Below are positions 47,641-59,493 of a stretch of DNA of 64,000 bases, one piece after another (position 1 is the stretch's first letter; every line of letters starts with the position of its first letter). Under the pieces are notes generated by a model. It had not been told where the DNA came from. It did no database searches and saw nothing but the letters and a program-made list of their open reading frames with translations. This DNA is from Leptodontidium sp. MPI-SDFR-AT-0119 (lineage: Eukaryota > Ascomycota > Leotiomycetes > Helotiales > Leptodontidiaceae). The position numbers were made by a program, and so were the translations under genes. The stretch is from positions 1,426,001 to 1,490,000 of the forward strand of contig JAHLEZ010000016.1 in NCBI GenBank assembly GCA_020726505.1, read 5' to 3'.

Positions 47641-48060
47641 GCAAGTTTTATATAATTTAAAACATATTTGGTTTTCGTAATATAATTATAAAATCCTGAA
47701 TTTTGTTAACGTTAAATCTTGTTTAATACGTTATAATAGTAATTTTTTTATAATTAGTTTTATTAAAATTATAATAATAATTTTTAAAGTATATGTACAA
47801 TTATTTTCATAACGTGTATTAATAAGCGATATGAGCTTACCCCACCACTTTTTCGCATCCGCCCCTCCCCCAGCCCCCCTCTATATAACACCTACCTTTG
47901 ATATCTCCACAATAACACCACCGAATCGCCTCAAATTTGGCATACTTGTAGTTGTATATAGAGCCATCACGATTCTCTAAGCGCGTGCAAGGGCTGGCCC
48001 CCGATAGCTCGCAGAATTCGAAACGGCGGCCAAAACCAAACACTAACTCCCTCCCGGCAA
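47640..48060. other. AT-rich tract and GC-rich border
   Basis: 47640-47835 is almost pure A/T. At 47836 it changes abruptly to a C-rich stretch (ttaccccaccac, then cctcccccagcccccc). The C-rich part may be the end of a DNA element, but I found no matching inverted partner in the window. Confidence 0.45.
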
Positions 48061-48079
48061 TTGAGGAACTCCACGGTAC

Positions 48080-49140
48080 CTAGACACGCTAAATAGCCCC
48101 TATAAAGCGTCGCAAAGCGAAGACGACTAAATCCGATACTAGAGAGCTTCCTCCTAATCCTGCGACTTCTTTACTACAAGCACAACGCCAAAAAACAAGT
48201 GCGGGGGGGCCAAATCAAGAGGTGGTAGATGTGACTTCTTCTCCTACACAGATTCGTACACTTATAATTGCCCTTACAAAGAAACGCCTAGTCTTCGATC
48301 CTAAGATGTTATTTGACAAGGAACTATAAAACGTTAGCTTTAATATATATCCAATTATTAACAAGAGCAAATAATATGCTATTATAAAGAATTAGGATAT
48401 AAACTCCGTCTCCGATCGAATCACTTATAAACGGTTATATAAAATGATATAAAGAATGGAGGTAAAGCCATGGGTTGAACAACGGAGCCTTAGACCTTCG
48501 GAAAGGCCTATTCGATAGGCCTTTGAGTTTCTCTTTAGGAATCCAAAAAGCCTGACGTTAACTCTTAACGTAAGAGATTAAGAGACATTTAACAATACTA
48601 TGGTTCCACTTAGAATACAAAAGTATAAGAAGATGACGACGGTTAATAAGATCATAGTAATTACGTATTATAAAACTCCGAAAGATGTGGAAATATTAGG
48701 TTTGAACGATGAGAGATCCACAGGGAAAGGGAAGCGGAAATCTAAGGGTAAATCTAAAGTGGACAAAGCCCGGGATACTATAAGACTTACTATTTTAAGC
48801 CGAGAAAATAGCGAAATTAATACCCTAAATAGTAACCCCTTTCTAGATATTCCTAAAGACGACGGAGATACGGAGCCAAAGACTAGTCCTACGCCTAGAG
48901 ACTCTGTGACTCGGCGTATGTTAGGTACTAAACGCTAAGGGGAAAAAGAGTATATATCCGATAAGGTGACTCGTGTAAATATCTTTTATATTAATAACTA
49001 CGCGGAACGCTTATGCAATAAAAAAAAGTGTTATTACGTTATAAAAATAGCAGGAATACACCACGCTATTAATATAAAACGATAGTAAGAATAGGCCTTT
49101 ATAATTAACGCTAAAACTCTAGGAGTTACTAAAACTTAAC
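48080..49140 (+). pseudogene. decayed ORF of unknown family
   Basis: Plus strand. A mostly consistent frame gives VDVTSSPTQIRTLIIALTKK, KPWVEQRSLRPSERPIR and, from 48600 to 48938, an open 112-codon stretch with a Lys/Gly-rich basic run (TGKGKRKSKGKSKVDKAR) and PRDSVTRRMLGTKR. It continues to PLAEWLVDFAEGALRTNYK near 49190. Stops fall at RIP-type positions. I do not recognise a domain. It could be the accessory protein of a transposon. Confidence 0.5.
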
Positions 49141-49159
49141 CGCTAGCGGAATGGCTAGT

Positions 49160-49410
49160 CGACTTCGCCGAAGGTGCCCTGAGAACTAATTACAAGCCAA
49201 AGCTTTGTGAGAATTAGGCGAGCCAATCAGGATGAGAGGAAGCGCAGTAGGTGAGGACACGTGATTAGAGACAAAGTAGATTGCTTGCTTGCTTGCTTGA
49301 GAGAAGAGCCATAAGGGCTCTTCGGTAGTTATATACAATATTAGCTTCTTTAGAAGCTTCGACGACTACGTAATCGATTACGTGGCTCTTACGGACTACG
49401 TAATCGAATA
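49160..49410. repeat. hairpin-rich segment with GCTT microsatellite
   Basis: Stem-loops: CTTCG/CGAAG (49163-49173), AAGAGCC/GGCTCTT (49304-49322), AGCTTCT/AGAAGCT (49343-49358), and the 16-bp palindrome ACGTAATCGATTACGT (49368-49383). ttgcttgcttgcttgcttg lies at 49281-49299. gactacgtaatcga occurs twice, 30 bp apart (49364, 49394). It may be a solo LTR; borders not found. Confidence 0.55.
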
Positions 49411-49429
49411 CGAGGGTAATTTCCGGGCC

Positions 49430-50830
49430 GCGTAAGCAGTGGAGATTACTTCGGCTATTCTAGCGTAGAATCGGCACGAGTTACCGAAGTCAAATCTAAC
49501 AGAATTAGCCAGAGAACTTTCGCCACGCAAAGTAAGGTCGTAAAATAGCTTCAAAATAGCTAGTACTTTAGTAAGAGCTTACTAATCGTCTATAGTCAAT
49601 ATATTATGTGAGAGAAGTTGTTCTCGCTCTTCGTCGGTTTGAGTTCTTTTCCGTGCCTCCGCGCTATATATAACGTCAGCGAAGTTAATACAAAAGTGGC
49701 CGATTCGGTCTTATAACTTAATAAATCTCTTAATTATAGAATATAAAGAGTTCTAGCGAGTAACGTTATTAATTACTAAGTTCAAGTAGTCTAAATCTCC
49801 CTTTTCTTCGCTATTCAGGCCTCTAATATCTGTAAACTTTTCCTGGCGTTATAGCGATCGAGTGATAAAAATAATAATATTATAGAGCTTTCTAATAGGT
49901 CCCCTCTTTCTCCATAACTTTAATTCTTTGATTAGATCTTTATAGACGACTTAATTGACTTCTTACTTAAAAGTATTATATTCCGTACTAAAAAGAAAGG
50001 CTTTAGTAAATAGGTTAATTATATGACCTAAATAACGAAGGCGACGTGCTTTACGCCTTTGGGCGGTTATATTAGGAAAGAAGTACTTGAGAATAGCTTC
50101 AATAGCGGTATTGTTATTAGTCGTATTATCCGTGACGAAGTAGTTAATATTGTCCTTTAATTCGTAGTCGTTAATCACTTGTATAATAACCTCCGCTTGA
50201 TTCTCCCCCGAATGGGAGCCGTGGAGCTGTCGAATAGCTAGTAAAGTCTAGAAATCAAGAATTATTAAGTTAATTATGTTTTCTAAAAGTAAAGGTATAT
50301 AGTGAGAAAATCTAATAAATACGTATTAGCGAATTACTTATTTGCCACGTAATATTATAGAAATCTGAGTAATATGTTTTAATAAGCTAATTAAGCGCTA
50401 TTAGAATATCTAACTATCTCCCAGAAATGTTACGTAGTAGATAAGAAACAATCAAGTGAAGTTAGGCTGGATACGAGGGGCACTTCTAACATCTGACTAA
50501 AAATATTAAGGTAAATATGACTTACTAATTTATTAACCCCTGCGACGTTTATATAATATATAACGATGCCTATTAGAGCCAAATAGTTAAGAGAAGTCCA
50601 AAGATTAAATAAGAAGTGTATTTTACTAATAGATTAGCGTAGTTCATCCTTTAATACCTCTTTCTGGGCTTTAAAAGTAGTTATAATCTATTTGTGTATG
50701 GTTTTGCTGGCCTGGGGTAACGATTGACTGATATTTGGGTATAATACCTCTAATAGCTTAACAAACAACGTATTAACTATTAGACTAAGGGAAAGTTAAC
50801 AAATGACGACGAAGGCTACTAGTGTTGGTC
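49430..50830 (-). pseudogene. hAT transposase, N-terminal and central part, decayed
   Basis: On minus, 50178-49963 is open and gives YFVTDNTTNNNTAIEAIL, RRLRYLGHIINLFTKAFLF: the catalytic core start (D in TDNTTNN, CLGH-x-INL) of hAT transposases. Downstream, ALTKVLAILKLFYDLTLRGE near 49.58-49.53 kb is also typical. The C-terminal dimerisation domain is missing here; the remnant at 41.1-41.4 kb is a different fragment. Stops elsewhere. Confidence 0.8.
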
Positions 50831-51300
50831 CACAGGTCCCTGCATGAGCATACTTCGGTCTGGAAAAGGGGGTGCGGGTCAAAGTCAGGGGTCGGACATT
50901 AGCCGGACTGGTTTCGGTAAACATTTGGTGGGGTTTCGTAGTATATAATCTGTTTCTTCTCGTACTTTCCTAAAAAATACACAGATTTTGAATTATATAT
51001 TTATTACTTTGTTACTATACTCGCATTAGAATATATTTACATATGCGGCGTGGTATATAAACTGGTATTACACTAATACTAATTAATGGCAAGCTTGTAT
51101 CGTTAACCTTATTATAGATAAAAAAGGTCTTAGGCTATAAAGTAAAATTAATGACAAACTTTGGAGTACTTTATTATATCTTTAATAGGGCACTTATGTA
51201 AAGGCTAGATTTAACAGGGATCGATTAAATCCTCCCCCGAGACTCGCCTTAATACTCGAAGCACATCGAGGAAGCTATCACACCGACAGTTATTTTACGA
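50831..51300. other. spacer with possible element end
   Basis: tagtgttggtccacaggtcc at 50820-50839 looks like a hAT end or the start of a TG-type LTR for C5. No partner found, so I leave it open. The rest is AT-rich without coding sequence. Confidence 0.3.
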
Positions 51301-53440
51301 AGATTATTAAGTTAATACACTTGAATTTAAAACTTTGGACTATTAAGAAACCTATTCGGGAACCCACTAGATTACCTACGAATCGTATCCGACACAATAG
51401 TGGATACTTCAGCGGAGCTAGAATTAACTCCGGAAATATTTAATAATACGGCTACACTAGGAGAAACACCAGATCTTAGTCTAATTTTCACAGGAGACGT
51501 AATAGCATACTCGCAGAAGTTTCGTGAGGCCTACTACGATAATCATCTTAAGAGAGAATTCCTTTTCTAAGACTTTTAAGAGTATTTTAAGAATTAAATA
51601 ATAAATAAGTTTAAAATAATTAAGGTTACGAAACGTATATACCTTAGAAACGACCTATAAGCCTTTAATGTATTTGTACAACGAGGGAAGAAGACGAGGA
51701 CGGCATACGCCTTAATAAAGGTGGTGTAAGCTATGGAGAATATGTGGCTAGGAGACTAAGTGGAAATGCAAATTCGGAACTACCCCGAATCGGTACCGAA
51801 TCACCTTCGGGAATTAGTCTCTCGCCTACCACTATTAATCTTAATAATACTTTAATAAAATCAACCCCCGATGTCTTTATAACATTAACTAAAGGTAGTT
51901 ATTTATTTTGTAAAGAAAAATACTTCTTTAAAAGAAGTAAGAGCGAAGCTTATAAAGACGGTTTAATTGTTAGGATTACTAAGGACTTCTTATGCTAGGG
52001 GAAATAAGGCCGAGGACCTATACGATATAACCCTACCTATAGTCTTAAAGAAGAAGTTTTCATTTACTCCTAGAAGGGATCCCTTAAATAGTCTTTCCCT
52101 GTAAAGATTAAATGATTACGCGTTACCGAATCCTATACTAATACTATTAATATACTCACGGGACGGGTTATTACTACTATTTGAGGTTCTTAAGATTACT
52201 AGACTATATACGGAGCCGATTCGGCTATTATAATATGCTATAAATTCATTAACCCTAGATTAGACGAAATTATTAGTAAACCTTACTAAGATATACATCA
52301 AGGAGGTTTAATATAGTAAAAACAAGAATTATTTAAATAAGAAGCTTCATATCTTCGCCGACTTATATTAGAAAGCATTAATTGAGATTAAGGTCTAGAA
52401 CCAAGCCTTTTCGTCGATATTACGAGATAGAGCTAGTTCGTACTATTACCGGTACCTCTAAAATAAGGGGTACTTATTTAATAAGCTTGTTAAGATGACT
52501 TACGAGCATTTTAAGACGGAAGAGAGAGCTAATAAGTTCCTTAGCCGGTAGTTTAGTCTAACTTTCTCGTTGTTTTAAGGGGAGCCTTACTAAAAGGGAA
52601 AGCTAATATTAACTTAATTAAAAAACTTCGCCAAGGAATTACAAAGTATATAGCTTAGCCTAAAGAATAATAATATACAAAACGACAAGACGCTTCGCGA
52701 TAAGCTCGTGCAAGGGGTAACAGGGAACCCCCTCTTTAAGATGGCCTTGTTTAAGGCACCTCTTATCTTCCCTACATTAATAAATAATTTCCGCTTCGCC
52801 GTTAGCGTTAAAGTAACTTATAACTCTAAATTAAAAATGGGCAGGCACTCCGAATCTGATCCGAATCGCTACCGATCTTATATCGCAAATAAGGTAAGTT
52901 ATTACTCTAATCGTAAGATGAAGTTTTTTAATGAAAACAAGCGTAGGAACAAGTTCTAACCTATACTAGGCTACATAGGTTATATTATTTTATAAGAAAA
53001 CGGATTACTATAGTAGCCGTTACTTTAATAAAAAGTAAGTAACGTCCAAGGCGAGATACTTCGCTGCGCGTAAGGCCGAAGGAGCAAGAGCCACGAAAAA
53101 GACTTTTAGAAGCTACCTAGCTTATATTAAGGGAATCGATCCTAATTCGGACCAGATCCAGACTATATCCGGATATTATTTGAAAGGTTACGAGGATACG
53201 AATTTAAACACTTTAATAAATAACGACGACTTATTAGACGATTCCGACGATAATGAAAGCGATGAAATCGCAAACTTCACGATTATATTTATAATAAGTA
53301 ATACGCAGTACGATACGCGGGAAGTTATAAGGCAACTTAAGGAAAGGAAGGCTACTTATATCCTAGAGAGCAAAATTAAGAGACCCGCTCTTAGCGAGGC
53401 CTACATAATATAGTGGATAGATAGATTCTTTTAAGGTTTA
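51300..53440 (+). pseudogene. C5 gag region, decayed
   Basis: Plus-strand gag of a second, distinct copia-like lineage. Readable parts: LPRIGTESPSGISLSP (51780s), a run at 52708-52959 with RHSESDPNRYRSYIANK, and an acidic Asn/Asp stretch at 53180-53413 (LLDDSDDNESDEI) that precedes protease. Frame shifts and stops throughout. Confidence 0.6.
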
Positions 53441-55042
53441 TTAATTAACATAAGGGCATTTAATAAGAATACGGGAGGACTTAATTAGCTGCGGGCATTG
53501 CAGCGTATTTAGGATATTAAGTTTGACACTAGCCAGGCGAGCTAGAGTCGGATTATATTTGGTGCCGGTTCGCGGTTGTTCTTAGGGGTTACTATAGTTA
53601 ATACTTTGGCTGGAATAATGGACTTTTAGATCGTGGACATAGATATCCTATTTTTAGTTTGCTTATAGTAGTTGGACGCGCTAAATACGTAGTATAATAA
53701 CTTGCGCAATGTCTTGATTTAAGGTAATAAGAAGCACTTAATTATACGGAAATATAGGTATTTATGGCTATTTTTGGATTAATATCGTTAATTATTAGAT
53801 ACTTTTATCGGAACGATAAATGCATATTACTTAACCGAACTAAACATACGTCGGCTTTATAGGCGTTTTAGACACCCTTTAGTAAGACGTCTTTAATACT
53901 TGCTAAATTAAGCTGGCCATAAGCATGATTCGGAGGTTATGTTAAGGGTCAAGGAGATGTGTGAGTATTACTAGAAACATATAGATGCTTCACATAAGTT
54001 TCGCTTTAAGCTATAAAACGACGTCGACTTTAATTATATAGTTTACGTTAATATCGCGATGTTTAGAGACCGGTATATCCTTTACGTCGTAAATAAGGTA
54101 ACGAGCTTTAGTGCGGCGAAACTACTCCGAAAGGCCCCCGGTTCGGCTACGACTCGGGCTACCTTTAACGCATTTAAGTTAATATAAATTAACACTTACT
54201 TAGGACTTCCTAATTTCGTAGTATATAATTATGGCACTAATTTCAACTTTGAGGAGTTTTGAAGCGCACTTAAATTTATAAGTGGCACTCTTAAGCTAGT
54301 ACTTGTAGAGGCACACTATTTAATTAGTAAAGTAAAGCGGTACCACCGCCTACTTCGCCGTGCCTATAATATCGTTACTAAAGAGTACCCTAAGCTAAGC
54401 AACGAGGACCGATTACAAATAGTAATAAAAGTAGTAAACAATACAGCTAAACCTAACGGGCTTATCCTTATACTGCTTGTTTTCGGCGTATACCTTAGAA
54501 TAACAGAGTTAGACCCCTTAAATCCGTTAATCGAGTAACGTGCGGCTATAATTAAGAAAGCTATAAAAGAAGTGCGGAAAATCCATACTACCCGCAAGAT
54601 TAATAATACGTTAGTTATACGAAACGGTCCCGAAACTACTTATATTTATAATCTCCGCTTAAATAATTAAGTCTTAGTGTATAAGGAAAATAAAGGGTAA
54701 ACGGGACCTTATAATTTCTTAGGTATAAAAAGAGAATTATGCAAGATCGACATAAGAAATGGGAGAATACGTATATTCTAATCGACTATAGTTCGTCTTT
54801 TTAAGACAAACACCTTTAGTATTAAATAATAAAGAGAAAACTTACTAGAGGATATTTATAAGTAGTATTTAGGATCCTCGGTTAAAAAGCTTATTAAAAT
54901 AGCACCGAATCCACCCCGAATCACTATTTAAATTCCATTTACGAAACACATCCTAGATTTGCTAACCATCGATGACGATTACGATGCCGAAGTGTTTTTA
55001 ACTAAGAAGGAAATAAGAGATCGAGAGCTATTTCTTAAACTA
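53440..55042 (+). pseudogene. C5 protease and integrase, cut before reverse transcriptase
   Basis: Protease-like FGAGSRLFLGVTIVNTLAG at about 53560-53615, then integrase: zinc-binding H-x3-H...C-E-Y-[C decayed] (RHPLVRRL, AGHKHDSEVMLRVKEMCEYY), core with VNIAMFRDRYILYVVNKVTSF, NYGTNFNFEEF and EAHYLISKVKRYHR (catalytic D, D, E region; first and second D decayed to N). The C-terminal part reads TTYIYNLRLN and TGPYNFLGI. The coding sequence ends at FLKL, 55040, where the DDE transposon is inserted at TA. No reverse transcriptase remains in the window. Confidence 0.78.
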
Positions 55043-55063
55043 CAGTCGGACCGCTTCAAACAC
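55043..55063 (+). repeat. terminal inverted repeat of DDE transposon
   Basis: CAGTCGGACCGCTTC and six further bases, equal to the reverse complement of 2355-2375. Confidence 0.88.
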
Positions 55064-56200
55064 AGTAAAAATACAGATGTAGTATTAAAAATATCTGTCT
55101 AACCCAAGTTGTGGGCCTAATTGCCAGCGTTATAAAGACCCACTTTTTGTCCCGATCGGGCTAGTGCTCGAATTTAGGCACTTATAAATGTAAGGTCTTG
55201 GCGGGACCAAATTTTTTAAGGTTTATATATATATATATATATGTTTTTAAAAATATATAGTAAATATTTTTAAAAACTTTTTGCTTGTAAATTCGTTATT
55301 AATTAGAATACAACTTTTGGCTAAAAAGAAAGTCCAGAAATATTAGTCTAACCCACTTATTTTATACTCTAGGATATTTCTTAATTCTTAAAATACTAGA
55401 AACTTATTACTTTTATTTTTAAAATGTAATAACGCTTATATTATATAATATTATAATTATTATAACTATTTAGTAAGCTAATAAATACTACTAATTAGTT
55501 ATTAGCGTGAATATGTCTACGCTACAAGTATAATACTACGTCTTTCGTCTGATAGATTCCTCTTTTATAAAAATCCGATTTCTCGCTTAATCTACCTTAA
55601 CCTCGTCACTTAATTATTATAGCAAACCAAGCACATATTATCTGTAAATAATTAATCCATTTTAAAGAGCGATATTAATAGTTAATTTTATATAGTCGTC
55701 TCCGGTGATTTCGATAACAGCCGCCGATTCGCTATTAGAGAGAGTTATAATATCGAATATCGAACTCCCTCTTTTTAATCAACTCGCTTTCCTCTTAACG
55801 CCGGTTTATTTAATCCTTTCTTATTAAGTCATTAATAGATTACTAATTTACTTTTTAATAGGCCTTTCACTTTATTACTTCTTAATTTAAGAAGGAATAG
55901 CTACTAAAATCCATGTCGGGTGGGTTTCTGAAGGCTCTAGAAGGCCTATTGAGGCTTTATTAGAAGCAGGAAAGAGGGTTAAGGCTAAAGTGATTTCAAG
56001 GGGTCAAAAGTGGGTCGCTGATAACGATTTGGGCCTATTATGTCGTTGGATTAGAGGGGTTATTACGTTTGAAGAGTTTAAAGTAAAAGACGAGTTTACA
56101 GAGTCAAAGAGAGAGGTCTTAGACTCTAATTCTAATTATCATTCTTTGTAAAGCACTTTTATAACTGCTAAGCTAGCTACCGCGCTAGCAAATAAGTATA
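55064..56200. other. noncoding part of DDE transposon
   Basis: AT-rich, with a (TA)n tract at 55226-55241. The stretch near 55910-56110 has a more balanced composition and short frames, without a recognisable domain. Confidence 0.45.
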
Positions 56201-58998
56201 AAATCGAAGTAATCAAAGTAGCTAATTAAGCTAATTCGTTTATCTCTTGCTTTAGTCTTCCTTTTAGGACTATATTAAACTCCTTTATTATAGTCTCTGA
56301 AATAGTCCTATGGCCGCTTTGTTTCTTAATATACTAAGCGGCTTGCTTAACGCTAAGCCCCTTTTGGTAAGCGTTTATAAATCGTGAAGCTTTATTATAA
56401 TACCTTCGTAGCGTATTAAGAAAATAAGAATTAAGAGCTTTAAAGTAAGTTTCTTTAGCTTAAAAGAGTTATATTAATAAAAGACCTTAAAGGGTAAGAG
56501 AAGTGTAAGAAGTTACTTACTTCTAGGAAGGTCTTTTTCTACACTTGTCGATAAAGGTTCTTATAATAGGCCTAATACATCTCAATCGGGTTTAGCTTAC
56601 AGTGGAATTTTAATAGAAATAGACACTTATAGCCTTTAGCCAATAATATCTCTTTAAGGGCCGACTTTTACTTAAAGAAGTCCTTGTAATTGGCTAGAAT
56701 CCTCGCTAAGTAGCAAGTTGTAGGCTTTTTTAGGGGCTAAGAACGAATAGGGTTATAATTCTTCTTAGCCTCGCTAAAGCACTTAGTAACTAGTACTTTT
56801 TTCCCTGTAATTTATTAATTAATTACAAAGTAAATTAAGAAGAAGTACTTACCTAAAGGAAAATAACCTCTTTCTTAAAGAATTGCTTTAATTCCCTTGG
56901 GATCTTCGATTATTATAGTCTGTTTAACTCTCTTTCTATTAGGGTGACTTTCGACAGGTACCTTAATAGTCTTCTTAACCTTATAATTAAGCTCTTGAGT
57001 AGTACCGACGACTCCACGAGCTCTTTTCGATTCGGAAATATCAGGAGGAAAGTAAGTATTCTAAAAATTAGTAATTAAATTACTAAATTAGGAAAGTATA
57101 ACTAACCTTCTGAGGTAATGGAGCCCCTCCCTTTCTAAGATTCATAGTAAAGGCGTTTAAAGCTTCGTCTCCCTTGCTAGCGTAAGCACTTGATTAGTCG
57201 AATACAAAACAGCTACCTTATTAGGGTGCTTTTCTTCGAATATATCAATAACTCTTTCCACTTATGCCAGTAATTGCTTTGTGTCCTAATAAGGCCTTTT
57301 ATTTGGCCCATTGGGATAAATGATTTCCCGAGCGTCTTTCTAACCAATTACAAGCCTTCCTTTAAGACTTATAAAGTCCGAGTAATGAATAAGACCTCCT
57401 TTACTCTTTGAGGGCATCTTTTATTAATTTTCGTTTAGCTAAATTCGCTTAAAGTACTCCTTAACGTAAAAGCAACTTTCGTCGTAGTAGTATATAACGT
57501 GCTCTTTCTCTCCAAAGGGTAAGTAAGGTGTAATAGGTTATAATACTCTATTAGCGTCTTCTTCGTAATTAGTCGTAAGAGCTTGATATTTGGCTATTTA
57601 CGGTAAAAACTCTTATTAATGATACTCGATAACGTCGACTTTTTCGTAATCGTCGACGTAAACTTCCTTCTTTTCTTTTATAGCGTAAAATCCGAGTTGA
57701 TTTAACTACTTATACGTAGCTGTCTTCTTAAGAGGTTTCCATTTCTTTGGCTTTTTACTAAGTTTTTTGCGTGTACTAGAAGTAAGTCCAAGAAGAGGCT
57801 TTTTAGTCTTTTTGGCGCTAGTAAGTAGTCGAGGCATAATCTTTGTATTAAGAGCGTGTCGAAATTGTTTTAGCGTAACTATAGCGAGCTTTTGAGCTAA
57901 TAACTATATTCGACAAGCGTGAAAAACGTCTTCGTTGTTTAAATAAGACTGATTTAAGCGTTTTCCTCCTTTAGTCTTTATTAAGAGATATCCGTAGCCT
58001 CTATAATAAAGGAAAAAAGCTCGGATTTTACGGACAAGGGTTATTCCGTCGCCGGTTTAGTGATTACTTGCTACTACGAGTAGTAACGCTTTAATTCGAC
58101 CTTTATAAGGACTCTTCTTTAAAAGATTTTAAACGTATTATTAAATAAGCAAGTATTTAAAGCGTAGTTGAGGGAGAAGAATAAGGCGTTTATCGTTAAC
58201 TTGTTTCTTAATAGAGTTAAGTACTTCTTTATAAGTTCTTGGCGTAAAAGAGACTTTAATAAAGGTATCGATAGCGTCGCTAATAAGTGAGTCTAATAAG
58301 AGCTCTCTTTGTCCACTATCGATAAACTTGATATCATTTAAGTCGTCTAACTTAATTAAGTTATCTTCGGCCTTAAATTCGGCCTCTACAAGAGCGTCAA
58401 ACTCCAAATCCTCGTCGTCGCTAGAATCGATATCTTTGAATATATCTTCTTCTTAAATAAGTAATAGTAGCGATAAAGGTTTTGGCTTAAAAAAAGTAAA
58501 GACAAGTTGTTGAGTTGTTATTTTAAGAGGTGCTTTATTTAATTAAAGCGACGTTTATCGATTTAACTCTCTTTAAGCGGCCCTTGATTGTTTGCGAGTT
58601 GTCGAAGACTATTCTTTAAAAGACGCTAATTTACTTTTAGCAATAGCTCTAGTTTCTAATTTATAAGTTAGTTAATTAGAATATATATAAAGATTTAATA
58701 CATACTAAGAGTTGTTGTATCGATTACTTTTTCAAAAGGCATACTTTAGTTATCCTCTAAGTCGAATATTAACTAACTAAAGTACTTAGAGGTTTTAAAC
58801 TCTTCGGTTACTTCATTCTCAACATCTGATTTGTTGATATCCTCCTTGTTTAGCCTATCCGGGCCTAGCTTTTTAAGATCTTGATTTAAATACTCGTTAG
58901 CGCGAGTAATATCATCTTTTTCTTTACTCTCCTCGGAATCCTCGCTCTCTGATTAGTCGATTTGACTATTATTAAAAGTATTAGGCGTAGAAGTAGAG
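56200..58998 (-). pseudogene. DDE transposase with NPIEMYW motif, decayed
   Basis: Read on minus. Catalytic blocks: FVFD-stop-SSAYASKGDEALNAF at about 57211-57150 (second D of the triad), and KFHCKLNPIEMYWAYYKNLYR at about 56610-56550 (the E in NPIE). The C-terminal part, RFINAYQKGLSVKQAA near 56390-56330, ends around 56.23 kb. A probable intron begins GTAAGTAACTTC at about 56519 (minus). This is a fungal DDE family with the FDQSSAH and HCELNPIEMYW signatures; with its CAGT/TA ends I place it near IS630-Tc1/mariner. Stops at former Gln/Trp codons. Confidence 0.75.
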
Positions 58999-59360
58999 AC
59001 TATAATAAGCCCTAACCTAAGGCCCACACCTACACTAACTTGTCAAGATAACCAAAAGGTCTTAGTATAGTACATATAAAGAAGAGAGGTTTAAAGATCG
59101 GAAACAGAAAAGGGTTGTATTAGCACAAATCGCTACAAATAAAAGTCGCTCTTCAAGCAGTAAATAAATGATATTTAACTGTAAACAGTGTAATATACAC
59201 TTTTATAAGAAAAGGTCTTGTTTCGTAGAATTTCATAAGAGTTAACTCTCTTATTAGTCAGAATTAGCCGAGCTTACCCTGCAACCTGGGAAACGCAATC
59301 CTAGTAGCAGCGTGTCGGATAACTCCCAAACCTATTAAGAGCTAGGTTAAATCCCTAGTA
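58999..59360. other. unassigned sequence
   Basis: Lies between the break of the DDE transposon and the Fot-like element. No coding sequence or known repeat end recognised. Confidence 0.4.
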
Positions 59361-59362
59361 TA

Positions 59363-59397
59363 AGTCCCCACCCTACTATTCCGGCCACCTCGCTTAA
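59363..59397 (+). repeat. left terminal repeat of Fot-like element
   Basis: Matches the reverse complement of 61116-61148 apart from a 2-bp length difference and transitions. Confidence 0.85.
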
Positions 59398-59493
59398 CAC
59401 ACGGCTTATTGCATATACCTACCTTTGATAATTAATAATTATTTCAACTTCTTATCGATTATTTTGATTTTGAAATATCAGATTGAGAACAAG

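Larger units (their letters stand above)
55043..58998 (-). mobile_element. DDE DNA transposon, copy 2, right end lost
   Basis: Left terminal repeat 55043-55063 next to TA (55041-55042), identical to the repeat of copy 1. The transposase reads on minus. Similarity to copy 1 stops near 58998, inside the N-terminal region, so about 100 codons and the right terminal repeat are missing. It is inserted in C5. Confidence 0.82.

Noticed and set aside
50820..50850. hAT terminal repeat
   Set aside because: The word tagtgttgg points away from the hAT coding region and has no partner, so I did not call it.
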